Positions 6,985 through 15,685 of a stretch of 50,064 nt of DNA are shown here, piece after piece; position 1 is the stretch's first letter; the number at the start of each line of letters is the position of its first letter. A program made the translations under genes and the position numbers. The notes under the pieces were generated by a model. The model saw nothing but the letters and a program-made list of their open reading frames with translations. It made no database searches and was not told where the DNA came from. The DNA is from Symploca sp. SIO2C1 (GTDB taxonomy: Bacteria; Cyanobacteriota; Cyanobacteriia; Cyanobacteriales; Coleofasciculaceae), in contig JAAHGL010000036.1 of assembly GCA_010692635.1 (NCBI GenBank), positions 1 to 50,064 of the forward strand, in the 5' to 3' direction.

Positions 6985-8199
6985 ATGACTCAAACAACAA
7001 AGCCACGTGTGTTGATCTCAGGAGCAGGCATTGCAGGTTTGACAGCTGCATATTGGTTGGTTCAGCAGGGTTGGAAAGTTGTGATTTTAGAGAAAGCCGA
7101 TACCTTGCGTAAGGGCGAGTATGTCATCGATTTTGCGGGCACTGGTTGGGATGTTGCGGTCAAAATGGGTTTAGATGATGCCTTGAGAGCACGCCAGACG
7201 CCGATTCGTGCTCTCTGTTTCCAAGATCATCAGAGCTACGAGAAGGCTCGCCTATCCATGCAGGATTTTGTTGAGTTGATGGGGGTTGCCGATAAGTTCG
7301 CTTCTATTAATCGCCGCGATTTACAAGAGCTGCTTTACGAACTTGTTCAATCACATATTGAAGTCCGGTTTTCCTCATCGATCCATTCGCTTAAGGAAAG
7401 AGAGACAGGCGAAGGCGTTGATGTAATACTCCAAGATGGAACAGCAGAGCATTACGATCTGGTAATTGGTGCAGATGGACTTCATTCAAATGTACGCGCT
7501 TTGGCATTTGGTGAGGAGGTGCAATTTGCCAGGTATTTGGGATACCACGTTGCTGCATTTAGAATTTCAGGTGTGGCTGGTGATGAGCCGGGGCTGATGA
7601 GCATAATGCGAATACCTAACAAACAAGCTGGCATCCTCGATCTGGGAGATGGTGATTCCTTAGCACTCTTTGTCTACGCTAAAGAGAGCAATGCTTATGT
7701 TCCTCGCAAGCAGCGCAAACAGGTACTCATCGAAACTTTTGGCGAGATGGGTGGTATGGTTCCAGCAATCTTGCATAGTATTGATGACAGTACATCGATC
7801 TATATGGATACAGCAACGCAGATCGAATTGCCAACGTGGCATTCTCAAAGAATCACATTAATTGGTGATGCAGCCTACTGTTTAACGTTAATCTCTGGCC
7901 AAGGGGCTTCAATGGCGATGGGCGGTGCTTACGTACTAGCCATGGCAATGGGAACACCTTCTACCAACAACATCGAATCAGCGCTGGCAGAGTATGAAGC
8001 CAGACTACGCCCCTTTGTAGAAGAACTGCAAAACAAGACACGACGGTTGGCCAGTAGTTTTGTACCGACTTCGCAGTTTGACCTCTGGATGAATGATTTT
8101 ATAGTGCGTTGGCTACATTTTTCATGGGTCAAGCGTTATGTTGCAAAACAGTTTAGTCTTCAAAGTTTGTTTGAACGTGAGGCGCTTGCTAAACGCTAA
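6985..8199 (+). CDS. class A FAD-dependent monooxygenase
   Basis: A PHBH-fold flavoprotein that would use NAD(P)H and oxygen to hydroxylate a small substrate. Landmarks are the FAD-binding GAGIAGL near residue 13 with E36 closing the Rossmann motif (VVILEKAD), INRRDLQELL, the DG motif (VIGADGLHSNVR) and the GD motif (LIGDAAYCLTLISGQGASMAMGGAY). Length 404 aa is typical, with no membrane segment. ATG 6985 follows a purine-rich AGGAAGAAAC. Neighbours give no pathway clue. Drug-modifying TetX-like enzymes share this fold, but so do many catabolic and biosynthetic ones, so the substrate is left open. Confidence 0.88.
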   Translation: MTQTTKPRVLISGAGIAGLTAAYWLVQQGWKVVILEKADTLRKGEYVIDFAGTGWDVAVKMGLDDALRARQTPIRALCFQDHQSYEKARLSMQDFVELMGVADKFASINRRDLQELLYELVQSHIEVRFSSSIHSLKERETGEGVDVILQDGTAEHYDLVIGADGLHSNVRALAFGEEVQFARYLGYHVAAFRISGVAGDEPGLMSIMRIPNKQAGILDLGDGDSLALFVYAKESNAYVPRKQRKQVLIETFGEMGGMVPAILHSIDDSTSIYMDTATQIELPTWHSQRITLIGDAAYCLTLISGQGASMAMGGAYVLAMAMGTPSTNNIESALAEYEARLRPFVEELQNKTRRLASSFVPTSQFDLWMNDFIVRWLHFSWVKRYVAKQFSLQSLFEREALAKR

Positions 8200-8268
8200 T
8201 GTCCTTGAGTTCTCCGCGCTTTAAAAAGACTGGCTAACTCTCGCTCGACGTTATTTAAGTTTTACATA

Positions 8269-8493
8269 GGGTTTGCTGAATAAGTGTGGAAGCTATGCCA
8301 AACATGGATTTCAAGCATTTTTGTGCGTTAGGAGTGCTGTGGAAATTGTATCGATGGGCTCATTTTCCTTGCACTTTCATGGGAAATCCCTGGGTAACCT
8401 TGGGGAATACAAGTGCTCAAAACGAGGATAAATGCTTAATTCCTTCTTACTTGTTACTTTTTACTTGTTACTTGTTACTTATTCAGCAAACCC
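8269..8493. mobile_element. short inverted-repeat element, family A (copy 2, inverted)
   Basis: A 225-bp element, nearly identical to the reverse complement of 2609-2834. Ends are GGGTTTGCTGAATAAGT and ACTTATTCAGCAAACCC, flanked by TA (8267-8268, 8494-8495). Its right end lies 3 bases from the folC start codon, and the open frame that continues through it adds a spurious N-terminus to folC. Confidence 0.82.
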
Positions 8494-8498
8494 TACTT

Positions 8499-9908
8499 AT
8501 GAGCATTGACTCCCTCCTCAACTCCTTCCAGCACTTTGGTATCCGCCTAGGGTTAGAGAGGATTCAGCAACTATTGGCAGATTTAGGCAATCCCCATCAC
8601 AGTGTTCCGATAATTCACGTAGCAGGAACCAATGGTAAAGGCTCTGTTTGTGCCTATCTTTCCGCTGTATTGACTGAAGCAGGTTATAAGGTAGGACGTT
8701 ACACCTCTCCCCATTTAGTAGACTGGACAGAAAACATTTATCTTAACGAACAGCCGATTGCAACTCAGGAATTAGCAAAAATATTGCTACAAATTCAAGG
8801 GGTAATTCCAGATGATTGTGAAGATTCTCCCACTCAGTTTGAAGTCATTACCGCTGCTGCTTGGTTGTATTTTGCTCAGCAGCAAGTAGATATCGCAGTG
8901 ATTGAAGTGGGATTAGGGGGACGGTTAGATGCTACTAATGTATCTGATTGTCCTTTAGTTAGCATTATTACTTCTTTAAGTCGAGAACATTGGCAACAGC
9001 TTGGTCCCACTCTAGCTGATATTGCTGGAGAAAAAGCTGGTATTCTTAAACCAAATTGTCCGGCTGTTATCGGACTCCTCCCTTCAGAAGCCAAACAAGT
9101 TGTTGCCACACGAGTTAAGCAGCTAAATTGTCCTACTGTTTGGGTAGAACCGGCAACTGAAGGTAAAATTCCCCAAGAAAAATTCAATGTTAATGAAGAG
9201 TTAATCCCTAGATGGGCTTGTTACCAAGGTATTGAGTATCCTTTACCCTTGCTGGGAAATTTTCAACTAATTAACTCAGCAATTGCGATCGCAACTTTAC
9301 AAAGTTTACAACAACAAGGTTGGCAAATCACACAAGAGGCGATCCGAATTGGCATGGCAAAAACCAACTGGCAAGGACGCTTACAATGGACTAGTTGGCA
9401 TAATCATAGAATACTGGTTGACGGAGCTCACAACTCAGCATCAGCCCGAGCTCTGCGGCAGTATGTAGATACTCTGAAGAAACAAGGCAGGAGGCAGAAC
9501 CCACCCCTAACCCCTCCAAGGAGGGGAACAGGAGGCAGAAGGGAAGAGGATTTAGCTTGTTTTTTCCCTTCATCGGGGGTGGCGAGCCAGCCATCGGGCG
9601 CTTTCAACGTCCCAATTACCTGGGTAATGGGTATTCTTTCGACCAAAGATCATGCTGAAATCTTTAAAGCTCTACTAAGACCCGGTGATCGATTGTACCT
9701 AGTACCAGTACCTGATTATCGCTCAGCTGAGCCAGAAGAACTGCAAGCGATCGCCAAAAATATTTGTCCCAAGCTAACTGATTGTAGCACCTATCCTCAA
9801 TTAGATTTAGGGTTACAGGCAGCTATCTCAAACTCCTCTGATAGCCAAGAGTTAATTGTCCTGTGCGGTTCCCTTTATCTGGTTGGTTATTTTTTGAAGA
9901 CACTCTAA
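8499..9908 (+). CDS. folC: dihydrofolate/folylpolyglutamate synthase
   Basis: FolC joins glutamate to dihydropteroate and extends the glutamyl tail of folates, using ATP. From ATG 8499 (469 aa): SIDSLLNSFQHFGIRLGLERI, the P-loop HVAGTNGKGSV (about 40-50), TSPHLVDW, AVIEVGLGGRLDATN, and the C-terminal domain motif VDGAHNSASARAL. The frame extends upstream into a short inverted-repeat element, which is not counted as protein. A segment of about 41 residues (327-370) between YVDTLKK and PITWVMGILSTKDH is foreign to the family. It is encoded by intergenic-type repeat (CCCCTAACCCCTCC, AGGAGGCAGA) read in frame. No ribosome binding site precedes the ATG, because the element occupies that position. 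Confidence 0.92.
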   Translation: MSIDSLLNSFQHFGIRLGLERIQQLLADLGNPHHSVPIIHVAGTNGKGSVCAYLSAVLTEAGYKVGRYTSPHLVDWTENIYLNEQPIATQELAKILLQIQGVIPDDCEDSPTQFEVITAAAWLYFAQQQVDIAVIEVGLGGRLDATNVSDCPLVSIITSLSREHWQQLGPTLADIAGEKAGILKPNCPAVIGLLPSEAKQVVATRVKQLNCPTVWVEPATEGKIPQEKFNVNEELIPRWACYQGIEYPLPLLGNFQLINSAIAIATLQSLQQQGWQITQEAIRIGMAKTNWQGRLQWTSWHNHRILVDGAHNSASARALRQYVDTLKKQGRRQNPPLTPPRRGTGGRREEDLACFFPSSGVASQPSGAFNVPITWVMGILSTKDHAEIFKALLRPGDRLYLVPVPDYRSAEPEELQAIAKNICPKLTDCSTYPQLDLGLQAAISNSSDSQELIVLCGSLYLVGYFLKTL

Positions 9909-9911
9909 GGG

Positions 9912-9966
9912 TCGATGCGCGGAATTTAGAATTTAGAATTTAGAATTTAGAATGCTTATAGAGTAA
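9912..9966. repeat. post-stop repeat shared with 17024-17060
   Basis: TGCGCGGAATT, a TTTAGAA heptamer array, then AATGCTTATAGAGTAAG. The same start and end frame a shorter array just after the DUF3754 gene. Both copies begin within about 10 bases of a stop codon. Confidence 0.6.
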
Positions 9967-9994
9967 GGATTCTATCGATCTCTTTCCTGGTGGG

Positions 9995-10146
9995 TTATCA
10001 ATGGATAATTGATAATTGATAATTGATAATTGGTTAATTTGGTCTAAGACCTCTTCATTTATGAAGAAAATAAAAAGAAAATATTTTCCTTAAGCTCAAT
10101 CCTCTTCTTTCAAGGAGAGGTAATTATCCATTATCCATTGTTGAAT
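9995..10146. repeat. AT-rich intergenic repeat E (copy 2)
   Basis: Matches 3267-3433 through the GATAATTGATAATTG array, GGTCTAAGACCTCTTC, AAGAAAATAAAAAGAAAAT, CAATCCTCTTCTTTCAAG and AGAGGTAATTATCCATTATCC. It has no coding capacity. Hairpin-forming blocks suggest an RNA- or DNA-level structure. Confidence 0.75.
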
Positions 10147-10213
10147 TCCATGCCCACTGCATTGAAGAATAGCATTCTCAGTTTAAACTTATGGTTGTCC
10201 AAACGGATTTGAG

Positions 10214-10909
10214 ATGAAACCCCAATACCAGATTCCTATCCAAGAGTGTGGAGAACCCCTTGTTCCCATTCCTTTAGAACAATTTGCAGTAGAATCACCT
10301 CATCCCTACGAAAAATTGGGAGCACCTTACGGAGATATTTCTCCCTACTTTCTGCGCCAAACTGTGTTAGCTGCTCTGATTGAGGCTCAAACCCAACTTC
10401 AACAGCAACATCCCGATTGGCGTATCCAGATTTTTGATGCCTATCGACCGGTAGCCGTGCAACAATTTATGGTTGACCATACCTTTGCTGAAGTAGTTCA
10501 GACACAGAACATCAAGCTGGAAACTCTTTCGGATAAGCAACAGCAAGATATTTGGCAGCAAGTATATCAACTGTGGGCACAGCCTAGCTACAATCCCATG
10601 ACACCACCACCCCATAGCACCGGTGCAGCAGTAGATGTAACTTTAGTGGATGCCACCGGTGCCCCTCTGGATATGGGTTCTCCTATTGATGAACTCTCAC
10701 CTCGTTCCCATCCAGAGTACTACATTAATCAGCCAGACAAACCTTATGATGGTTATCGACAGTTGTTAAGGGATGTCATGTGCTCAGCAGGTTTCCATCG
10801 TCATCTAGAGGAATGGTGGCATTTTTCCCTAGGAGATCAGATGTGGACATGGTTATACAATCAAGAAAATCCAACCCAAAAGCGGAAGGCTCGGTATGGT
10901 CGTTTTTGA
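10214..10909 (+). CDS. D-alanyl-D-alanine dipeptidase, VanX/DdpX type
   Basis: A zinc dipeptidase that splits D-Ala-D-Ala, used in peptidoglycan recycling or, in pathogens, in vancomycin resistance. The zinc and catalytic residues line up with VanX spacing: H134 and D141 in HSTGAAVDVT, then E200 and H203 in EEWWHF. The conserved FDAYRPVAVQ is also present. Length 231 aa fits the family. No signal peptide is visible, so it is probably cytoplasmic. There are no vanH or vanA partners nearby, so a role in cell-wall recycling is more likely than resistance. ATG 10214 is the only good start. Confidence 0.9.
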   Translation: MKPQYQIPIQECGEPLVPIPLEQFAVESPHPYEKLGAPYGDISPYFLRQTVLAALIEAQTQLQQQHPDWRIQIFDAYRPVAVQQFMVDHTFAEVVQTQNIKLETLSDKQQQDIWQQVYQLWAQPSYNPMTPPPHSTGAAVDVTLVDATGAPLDMGSPIDELSPRSHPEYYINQPDKPYDGYRQLLRDVMCSAGFHRHLEEWWHFSLGDQMWTWLYNQENPTQKRKARYGRF

Positions 10910-10924
10910 CACTCCCACGGTTAC

Positions 10925-11000
10925 CAATGAATAATTAATAATTGATAATTAATAATTGATAATTAATAATTGTTTAATTTGGTTTAAAACCTCTTCGTTA
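10925..11000. repeat. AT-rich intergenic repeat, short relative of E
   Basis: An AATTAATAATTGATAATT array followed by GTTTAATTTGGTTTAAAACCTCTTC, the core of repeat E with compensating changes in the GGTTT/AAACC palindrome. Confidence 0.6.
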
Positions 11001-11134
11001 ATTGGGCATAAGTTTAGGTTTGTGGCAGGGTTCATTTCGCTTTAAGGTAGAATGACTTCTCTTCTGCGTAAAAGGCAAGGGAACTGCGGATAAGTTAATA
11101 CAGTTACCTAAAATTTCCCTCAGCTCTGGGCATT

Positions 11135-14100
11135 ATGAGTCATCGTCTCAAGTATCAATGGACATTGTGGAATAAGCTTCCTAGTTTCGCTTTATTGGTG
11201 AGCTTTATCTTCTTTTCAGATACAGGGATAAGTATTGTCAGAGCCAGTGAGGCGAATGGTAGTACCGCAGTGCAGATAGCCCAACAGCCAAATACTCTCC
11301 CTCAAGCTCCAAATCGTACTGCGGCTGAAAAAGTTTTTTTGGAACTGGGGAAACCCAGAGAAAGAGAAATCAGTGGAGATGAAAAACACCAATACGAGAT
11401 AACTCTAGAAGAGGGTCAATATCTGCATGTTGTTATTGAACAACGGGGTATTGATGTGATGGTAACCTTGTTTGACCCCAATGGTCAGCAACTTAGTGTA
11501 TCAGACAGTCCAAACTATAACCAAGGGCCAGAACCTGTCTCTGTAGTTGCTAATGTTTCTGGAAATTATCGGCTAGAAGTCCGGCAATTAGAACCAGGAA
11601 AGACGCACTCAGGACGTTACGAGGTGACACTAAAGGAGCTACAAACGGCAACCGAGCAACATAGAAAGCTAGTGGCGGCCCAAAGAGCTTTTATGGAAGG
11701 TAATCAATTACACCTACAGGCTACTGAAGAACTTAGGCGGCAGGCGATCGCTAAGTGGCAAGAAGCCCTGTCAGTGTATCAGGAAGTGAGCGATCGCACG
11801 ACAGCTGCTTTCATCCTTGAGCTCATTGGCAATATGTACGACACTTTGGGAGAACACCAGAAGGCACTGGAATTTTACAACCAAGCTTTACCCCTAACAA
11901 GGGCAGTGGGGGATAGACGAAGGGAAGCTGCTACTCTTATTGGTATTGGGGATGTCTACGACTCATTGGGAGAAAAACAGAGAGCCTTGGAGTTCTACAA
12001 CCAAGCTCTTCTCTTATATCGGGCGATGGGGGCTCAAGAAAGGGAAGCTGTTACTCTCCATAATATTGGGGTATTCTACTCCTCGTTAGGAGAAAAACAG
12101 AAAGCCTTAGAATTCTACAACCAATCTGTGCTCCTATCTCGAGCGTTGGAGGATCAAGAAGGGGAAGCTATTACTCTCCATAATATCGGCAATATCTACT
12201 CCTCATTGGGAGAACAGCAAAAAGCCTTAGAGTTCTACAACCAAGCTCTGCCGCTATCTCGGGGGGTGGGAGATCAAAAACAGGAAGCTAAGACTCTCAA
12301 TAAGATTGGCAATGTCTACGAATCATTAGGAGACAAGCAAAAAGCTCTGGAGTACTTCAACCAAGCTTTGACGCTGAGGCAAGAATTGGGAGATAAGGCT
12401 GGGGAAGCAGCCACCCTCAACAATATTGGTGGAGTTTATGACGCCTTGGGAGACAAGCAAAGAGCTCTGGAGTACTTCAACCAAGCTTTGACGCTGAGGC
12501 AAGAACTGGGAGATAAACCAGGGGTAGTGGACAACCTTACCTATATGGGCAGGATTTACTCACAGCTAGGAACACAGGAAAGGGCTCTAGATTATCTCAA
12601 CCAAGCTTTGCCCCTTAGTCGGGAAGTAAAGGATCCATCTAGAGAAGTCTATGTACTTCTCAATATAGGTCGAGTTTACACCGATTTGGCAAAGTTTCAA
12701 AAAGCCCTAGATTACTACAACCAAGCCTTGCTCTTATCTCGAAAAGCCGAGGATAAAATCGCCCAAGCAAATGTCTTGAACCAGAGTGGATTAGTTTACA
12801 CCGATTTGGGAGAGCTTCAAAAAGCCCTAGACTACTACAAACAAGCCTTAGTCTTATCGCGGCAAGTCGGAGATATTAGAACAGAAGACCTTACCCTCCA
12901 TAGTCTTGGTTCGATTTATGCCAATTTAGGAGAATTAGAAACAGCTCTAGATTATTACGAGCAATCCTTACTTCTGTCTCCTCAAGTAGGGGATAAGAGA
13001 GAGAAAGCAGCCACCCTACAAAGTATTGGCACAATTTACTTCGAGCTGGGGGATTCACAAAAAGCACTCGACTCTAGTAACCAATCTCTAGCCTTGTTTC
13101 AGCAAGTAGGCGATAAAGCAGGGGTAGCTGACAGTCTCAACAGTCTTGGCAGAATTTACTGGGAGCTGGGGGATTCAAAAAAGGCACTCGACTCTATTAA
13201 CCAATCTCTAGACTTGTTTCAGCAGGTGGGGAACAAGAGCAAGGAAATTGTTATTCTCTCCAATCTCGCTATCCTCAAACGGGATCAAGGAAACCTTACC
13301 GCAGCATTGACGCATATCGAAGCTGCTATCGCAATTGTCGAAAATCTCCGCACCCAAATCGCCAGCCAAGAACTCCGGCAATCCTATTTTGCCCGTAACC
13401 AAGACTATTACGAGTTCTACATCGATTTGCTAATGCAACTCCACTCTTCAGATCCCACTAAAGGATATGATGCAGAAGCACTCCACGCCAGCGAACGCTC
13501 CCGTGCTCGTAGTCTATTAGAACTTCTCACCGAAGCTAATGCTGATATCCGTCAAGGTGTTGAACCCCAACTGGTTGAACAAGAGCGCACCTTACAGCAA
13601 AAACTTGATACCACGGAAAAACGCCGCGTTGAGCTGTTGAGCAGCAAATACACTCCACAACAAGCCACCGCAATTGAACAAGAAAGAGCACAACTGCTCT
13701 CCCAATACCAAGATATCCAAGATAAAATCCGCACCACTAGTCCCCATTATGCTGCTCTGACTCAACCTCAACCTCTGACTCTCACTGAAATTCAGCAGCA
13801 AATTTTGGATGAAGATACCCTGCTATTACAGTATTCCTTAGGTGAGGAACGTAGCTATCTTTGGGCAGTCAGCAAAACAGATATTAGCAGCTACGAATTA
13901 CCCCCAAGAGAAGAAATCGAACCTGCCGCTAAACAGTTTTATGAATTACTCAAAACTCCTGGTTTTCAGTTGGAAGACACCAGAGGAACTATTCGGGTAG
14001 AAAATGTCAAGGTAACTAAAGCCGTCAGTCAACTAAGTCAGATCCTCTTAACACCGGTAGCTGAGCAATTGGGTAACAAACGACTACTGATTGTCAGTGA

Positions 14101-14974
14101 TGGTGCTTTGCAGTATATACCCTTCTCTGCTCTACCTCTGCCAGAAACCTCCGGCGAGAATGTTGTGCCTCTGTTAGCGAATAACGAGATTGTCAACCTA
14201 CCCTCTGCTACTACCTTAGGGATTATTCGACAGGAACAAGCAACCAGGAAAACTGCACCTAAAGCGATCGCAATTCTTGCAGATCCTGTCTTCAGCTCTG
14301 ATGATGAGCGAGTAAAATCTAGCAAACAACCGAGCGATCGCACTCTACGACAACAACTACTTGATCGCTCTGCTAGAGAAACTGATATCGGTGTCTGGCA
14401 AAGACTACCAGGAACTCGCACTGAAGCGGAAGCCATCATGGCACTAGTGCCAAATTCGGAACGAGTGCATGGCTTTGACTTTGCGGCCAACCGTCGGATG
14501 ATAACTAATCCTGAGCTAAGTAGCTATCGCATTATCCATCTTGCCACCCACGGCTTACTCAATAGCACCAACCCTGAACTCTCAGGAGTTGTACTCTCCC
14601 TATTCGATGAACAAGGGAACTCCCAAAATGGCTTCCTACGCCTCCATGATGTGTTTAACCTCAACCTGCCAGCTGAACTAGTGGTCCTGAGTGCCTGTCA
14701 AACAGGATTAGGGCAGGAAGTCAAAGGAGAAGGGCTAGTGGGGTTGACAAGAGGCTTTATGTATGCAGGTTCGCCACGGGTATTAGTAAGTCTGTGGAAT
14801 GTCAGTGATGAAGCCACCGCAGAGATGATGAAGCGATTCTACCGCAGAATGTTGCAGGAAGGCTTGTCAGCTACAGCAGCTTTGAGAGCAGCACAGTTGG
14901 AAATGCAACAAGAAACCCAGTGGGATGCTCCCTATTATTGGGCAGCTTTTACCCTTCAGGGAGAGTGGAAATGA
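11135..14974 (+). CDS. secreted TPR-CHAT protein (caspase-like protease domain)
   Basis: 1,279 aa. An N-terminal hydrophobic segment (LPSFALLVSFIFFSD) suggests export. Residues about 65-175 form a beta-sandwich resembling the pre-peptidase/PPC domain (FDPNGQQL, GNYRLEVRQL). About twelve TPR units of 40 residues follow (roughly 215-700). They are encoded by 120-bp repeats so alike that the phrase for FYNQAL recurs at the same offset. The C-terminal CHAT domain (about 930-1277) carries the His-Cys pair of caspase-like peptidases, H1139 in HLATHG and C1188 in LSACQTG, plus GEGLVGLTRGFMYAG and SLWNVSDEAT. CHAT proteins are thought to act as proteases in signalling or defence. Here the gene stands alone with no gasdermin, STAND or regulatory partner beside it, so target and trigger are unknown. 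Confidence 0.9.
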   Translation: MSHRLKYQWTLWNKLPSFALLVSFIFFSDTGISIVRASEANGSTAVQIAQQPNTLPQAPNRTAAEKVFLELGKPREREISGDEKHQYEITLEEGQYLHVVIEQRGIDVMVTLFDPNGQQLSVSDSPNYNQGPEPVSVVANVSGNYRLEVRQLEPGKTHSGRYEVTLKELQTATEQHRKLVAAQRAFMEGNQLHLQATEELRRQAIAKWQEALSVYQEVSDRTTAAFILELIGNMYDTLGEHQKALEFYNQALPLTRAVGDRRREAATLIGIGDVYDSLGEKQRALEFYNQALLLYRAMGAQEREAVTLHNIGVFYSSLGEKQKALEFYNQSVLLSRALEDQEGEAITLHNIGNIYSSLGEQQKALEFYNQALPLSRGVGDQKQEAKTLNKIGNVYESLGDKQKALEYFNQALTLRQELGDKAGEAATLNNIGGVYDALGDKQRALEYFNQALTLRQELGDKPGVVDNLTYMGRIYSQLGTQERALDYLNQALPLSREVKDPSREVYVLLNIGRVYTDLAKFQKALDYYNQALLLSRKAEDKIAQANVLNQSGLVYTDLGELQKALDYYKQALVLSRQVGDIRTEDLTLHSLGSIYANLGELETALDYYEQSLLLSPQVGDKREKAATLQSIGTIYFELGDSQKALDSSNQSLALFQQVGDKAGVADSLNSLGRIYWELGDSKKALDSINQSLDLFQQVGNKSKEIVILSNLAILKRDQGNLTAALTHIEAAIAIVENLRTQIASQELRQSYFARNQDYYEFYIDLLMQLHSSDPTKGYDAEALHASERSRARSLLELLTEANADIRQGVEPQLVEQERTLQQKLDTTEKRRVELLSSKYTPQQATAIEQERAQLLSQYQDIQDKIRTTSPHYAALTQPQPLTLTEIQQQILDEDTLLLQYSLGEERSYLWAVSKTDISSYELPPREEIEPAAKQFYELLKTPGFQLEDTRGTIRVENVKVTKAVSQLSQILLTPVAEQLGNKRLLIVSDGALQYIPFSALPLPETSGENVVPLLANNEIVNLPSATTLGIIRQEQATRKTAPKAIAILADPVFSSDDERVKSSKQPSDRTLRQQLLDRSARETDIGVWQRLPGTRTEAEAIMALVPNSERVHGFDFAANRRMITNPELSSYRIIHLATHGLLNSTNPELSGVVLSLFDEQGNSQNGFLRLHDVFNLNLPAELVVLSACQTGLGQEVKGEGLVGLTRGFMYAGSPRVLVSLWNVSDEATAEMMKRFYRRMLQEGLSATAALRAAQLEMQQETQWDAPYYWAAFTLQGEWK

Positions 14975-15100
14975 ATTTAGAATTTAGAATTTAGAATTTA
15001 GAATTCATTCTCCTTCCTCCTTCCTTCCTTCTGCCTCCTGCCTCCTGCCTTCTGCCTTCTTGATTGAAAGCCACTGTAAATTTCACCTCACCCCCCCAAA

Positions 15101-15120
15101 TACTTATTCAGCAAGCCCTA
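15101..15120. repeat. solo end of a family A element
   Basis: ACTTATTCAGCAAGCCC with the TA dinucleotide (15119-15120), without a recognisable second end. Read on the minus strand it supplies the TAG stop codon of the DUF3531 gene. Between 14975 and 15100 lie TTTAGAA and CCTTCTG tandem arrays. Confidence 0.65.
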
Positions 15121-15567
15121 ACTACCTTCATAAAACAGAGATTGCCTATGATCTTCTATTGACCAATCTTCGTTTTGACCACCTATAAATAGTCGTTCGA
15201 TACTGACATATTCCTCAGAAAGCCGTCTGAGAGAGTTGATCAGGATATCAAGAGCGATCGCGTCGCTGGTGCCCAAATCAAACCAACAGCGCCCAAAGGA
15301 ACCTAAATACTCAAATTCTCCCTTATTATGCATGAGTGCCATCATGTTGCGATCAGCTCGACTGTGGTCATAGTCCATGTAGCTGATTTCCAGACCAACT
15401 TCCTGAACCTGGAGGCTTTCGGCATCGAATCCTCCTAGCTTACCTAAGAAAAACCAAGAATTGAAAACCTCTTCAACGTATTCCTTTTCCATGAGGGAGG
15501 GAACGGTGCTAAATTCCAGCCAAATCCACAAATCAAAAGGGCTAAATTCCCGGAATACTACCTGCAT
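15118..15567 (-). CDS. DUF3531-family protein
   Basis: A 149-aa soluble protein of a family conserved in cyanobacteria and plastid-bearing organisms and known only as DUF3531. Characteristic stretches are FDLWIWLEFSTVPS, EEVFNSWFFLGKLGGFDAESLQV and ISYMDYDHSRADRN. ATG 15567 gives the usual N-terminus (MQVVFREFSPF). The stop codon TAG overlaps the TA of a solo inverted-repeat end, so the last residues (FYEGS) may have been altered by the insertion. Function is unknown. Confidence 0.8.
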   Translation of the reverse strand: MQVVFREFSPFDLWIWLEFSTVPSLMEKEYVEEVFNSWFFLGKLGGFDAESLQVQEVGLEISYMDYDHSRADRNMMALMHNKGEFEYLGSFGRCWFDLGTSDAIALDILINSLRRLSEEYVSIERLFIGGQNEDWSIEDHRQSLFYEGS

Positions 15568-15685
15568 TTTTGTTAACTTGTTAGGGTTCGGTGACTATTT
15601 TATGGCAAAGTAAGCAATTTCCAATTCCTCAATTCACAATGTACATTTATTTAATCTTTGATATAATATCCTGACTAATTAATCA

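Noticed and set aside
6985-8199. TetX-type drug-inactivating enzyme
   Set aside because: Only the general FAD monooxygenase fold is visible; nothing in sequence or context points to that substrate.
8286-8498. A longer N-terminus for FolC
   Set aside because: These codons lie in a family A element, an inverted near-twin of 2609-2834; FolC homology begins at MSIDSLL.
10214-10909. Vancomycin resistance gene
   Set aside because: VanX-type residues are present, but there is no VanH/VanA/VanRS; such dipeptidases are common in cell-wall recycling.
14038-14490. Long antisense frame in the CHAT gene
   Set aside because: A shadow of a strongly conserved coding region on the other strand; no ribosome binding site and unlikely composition.
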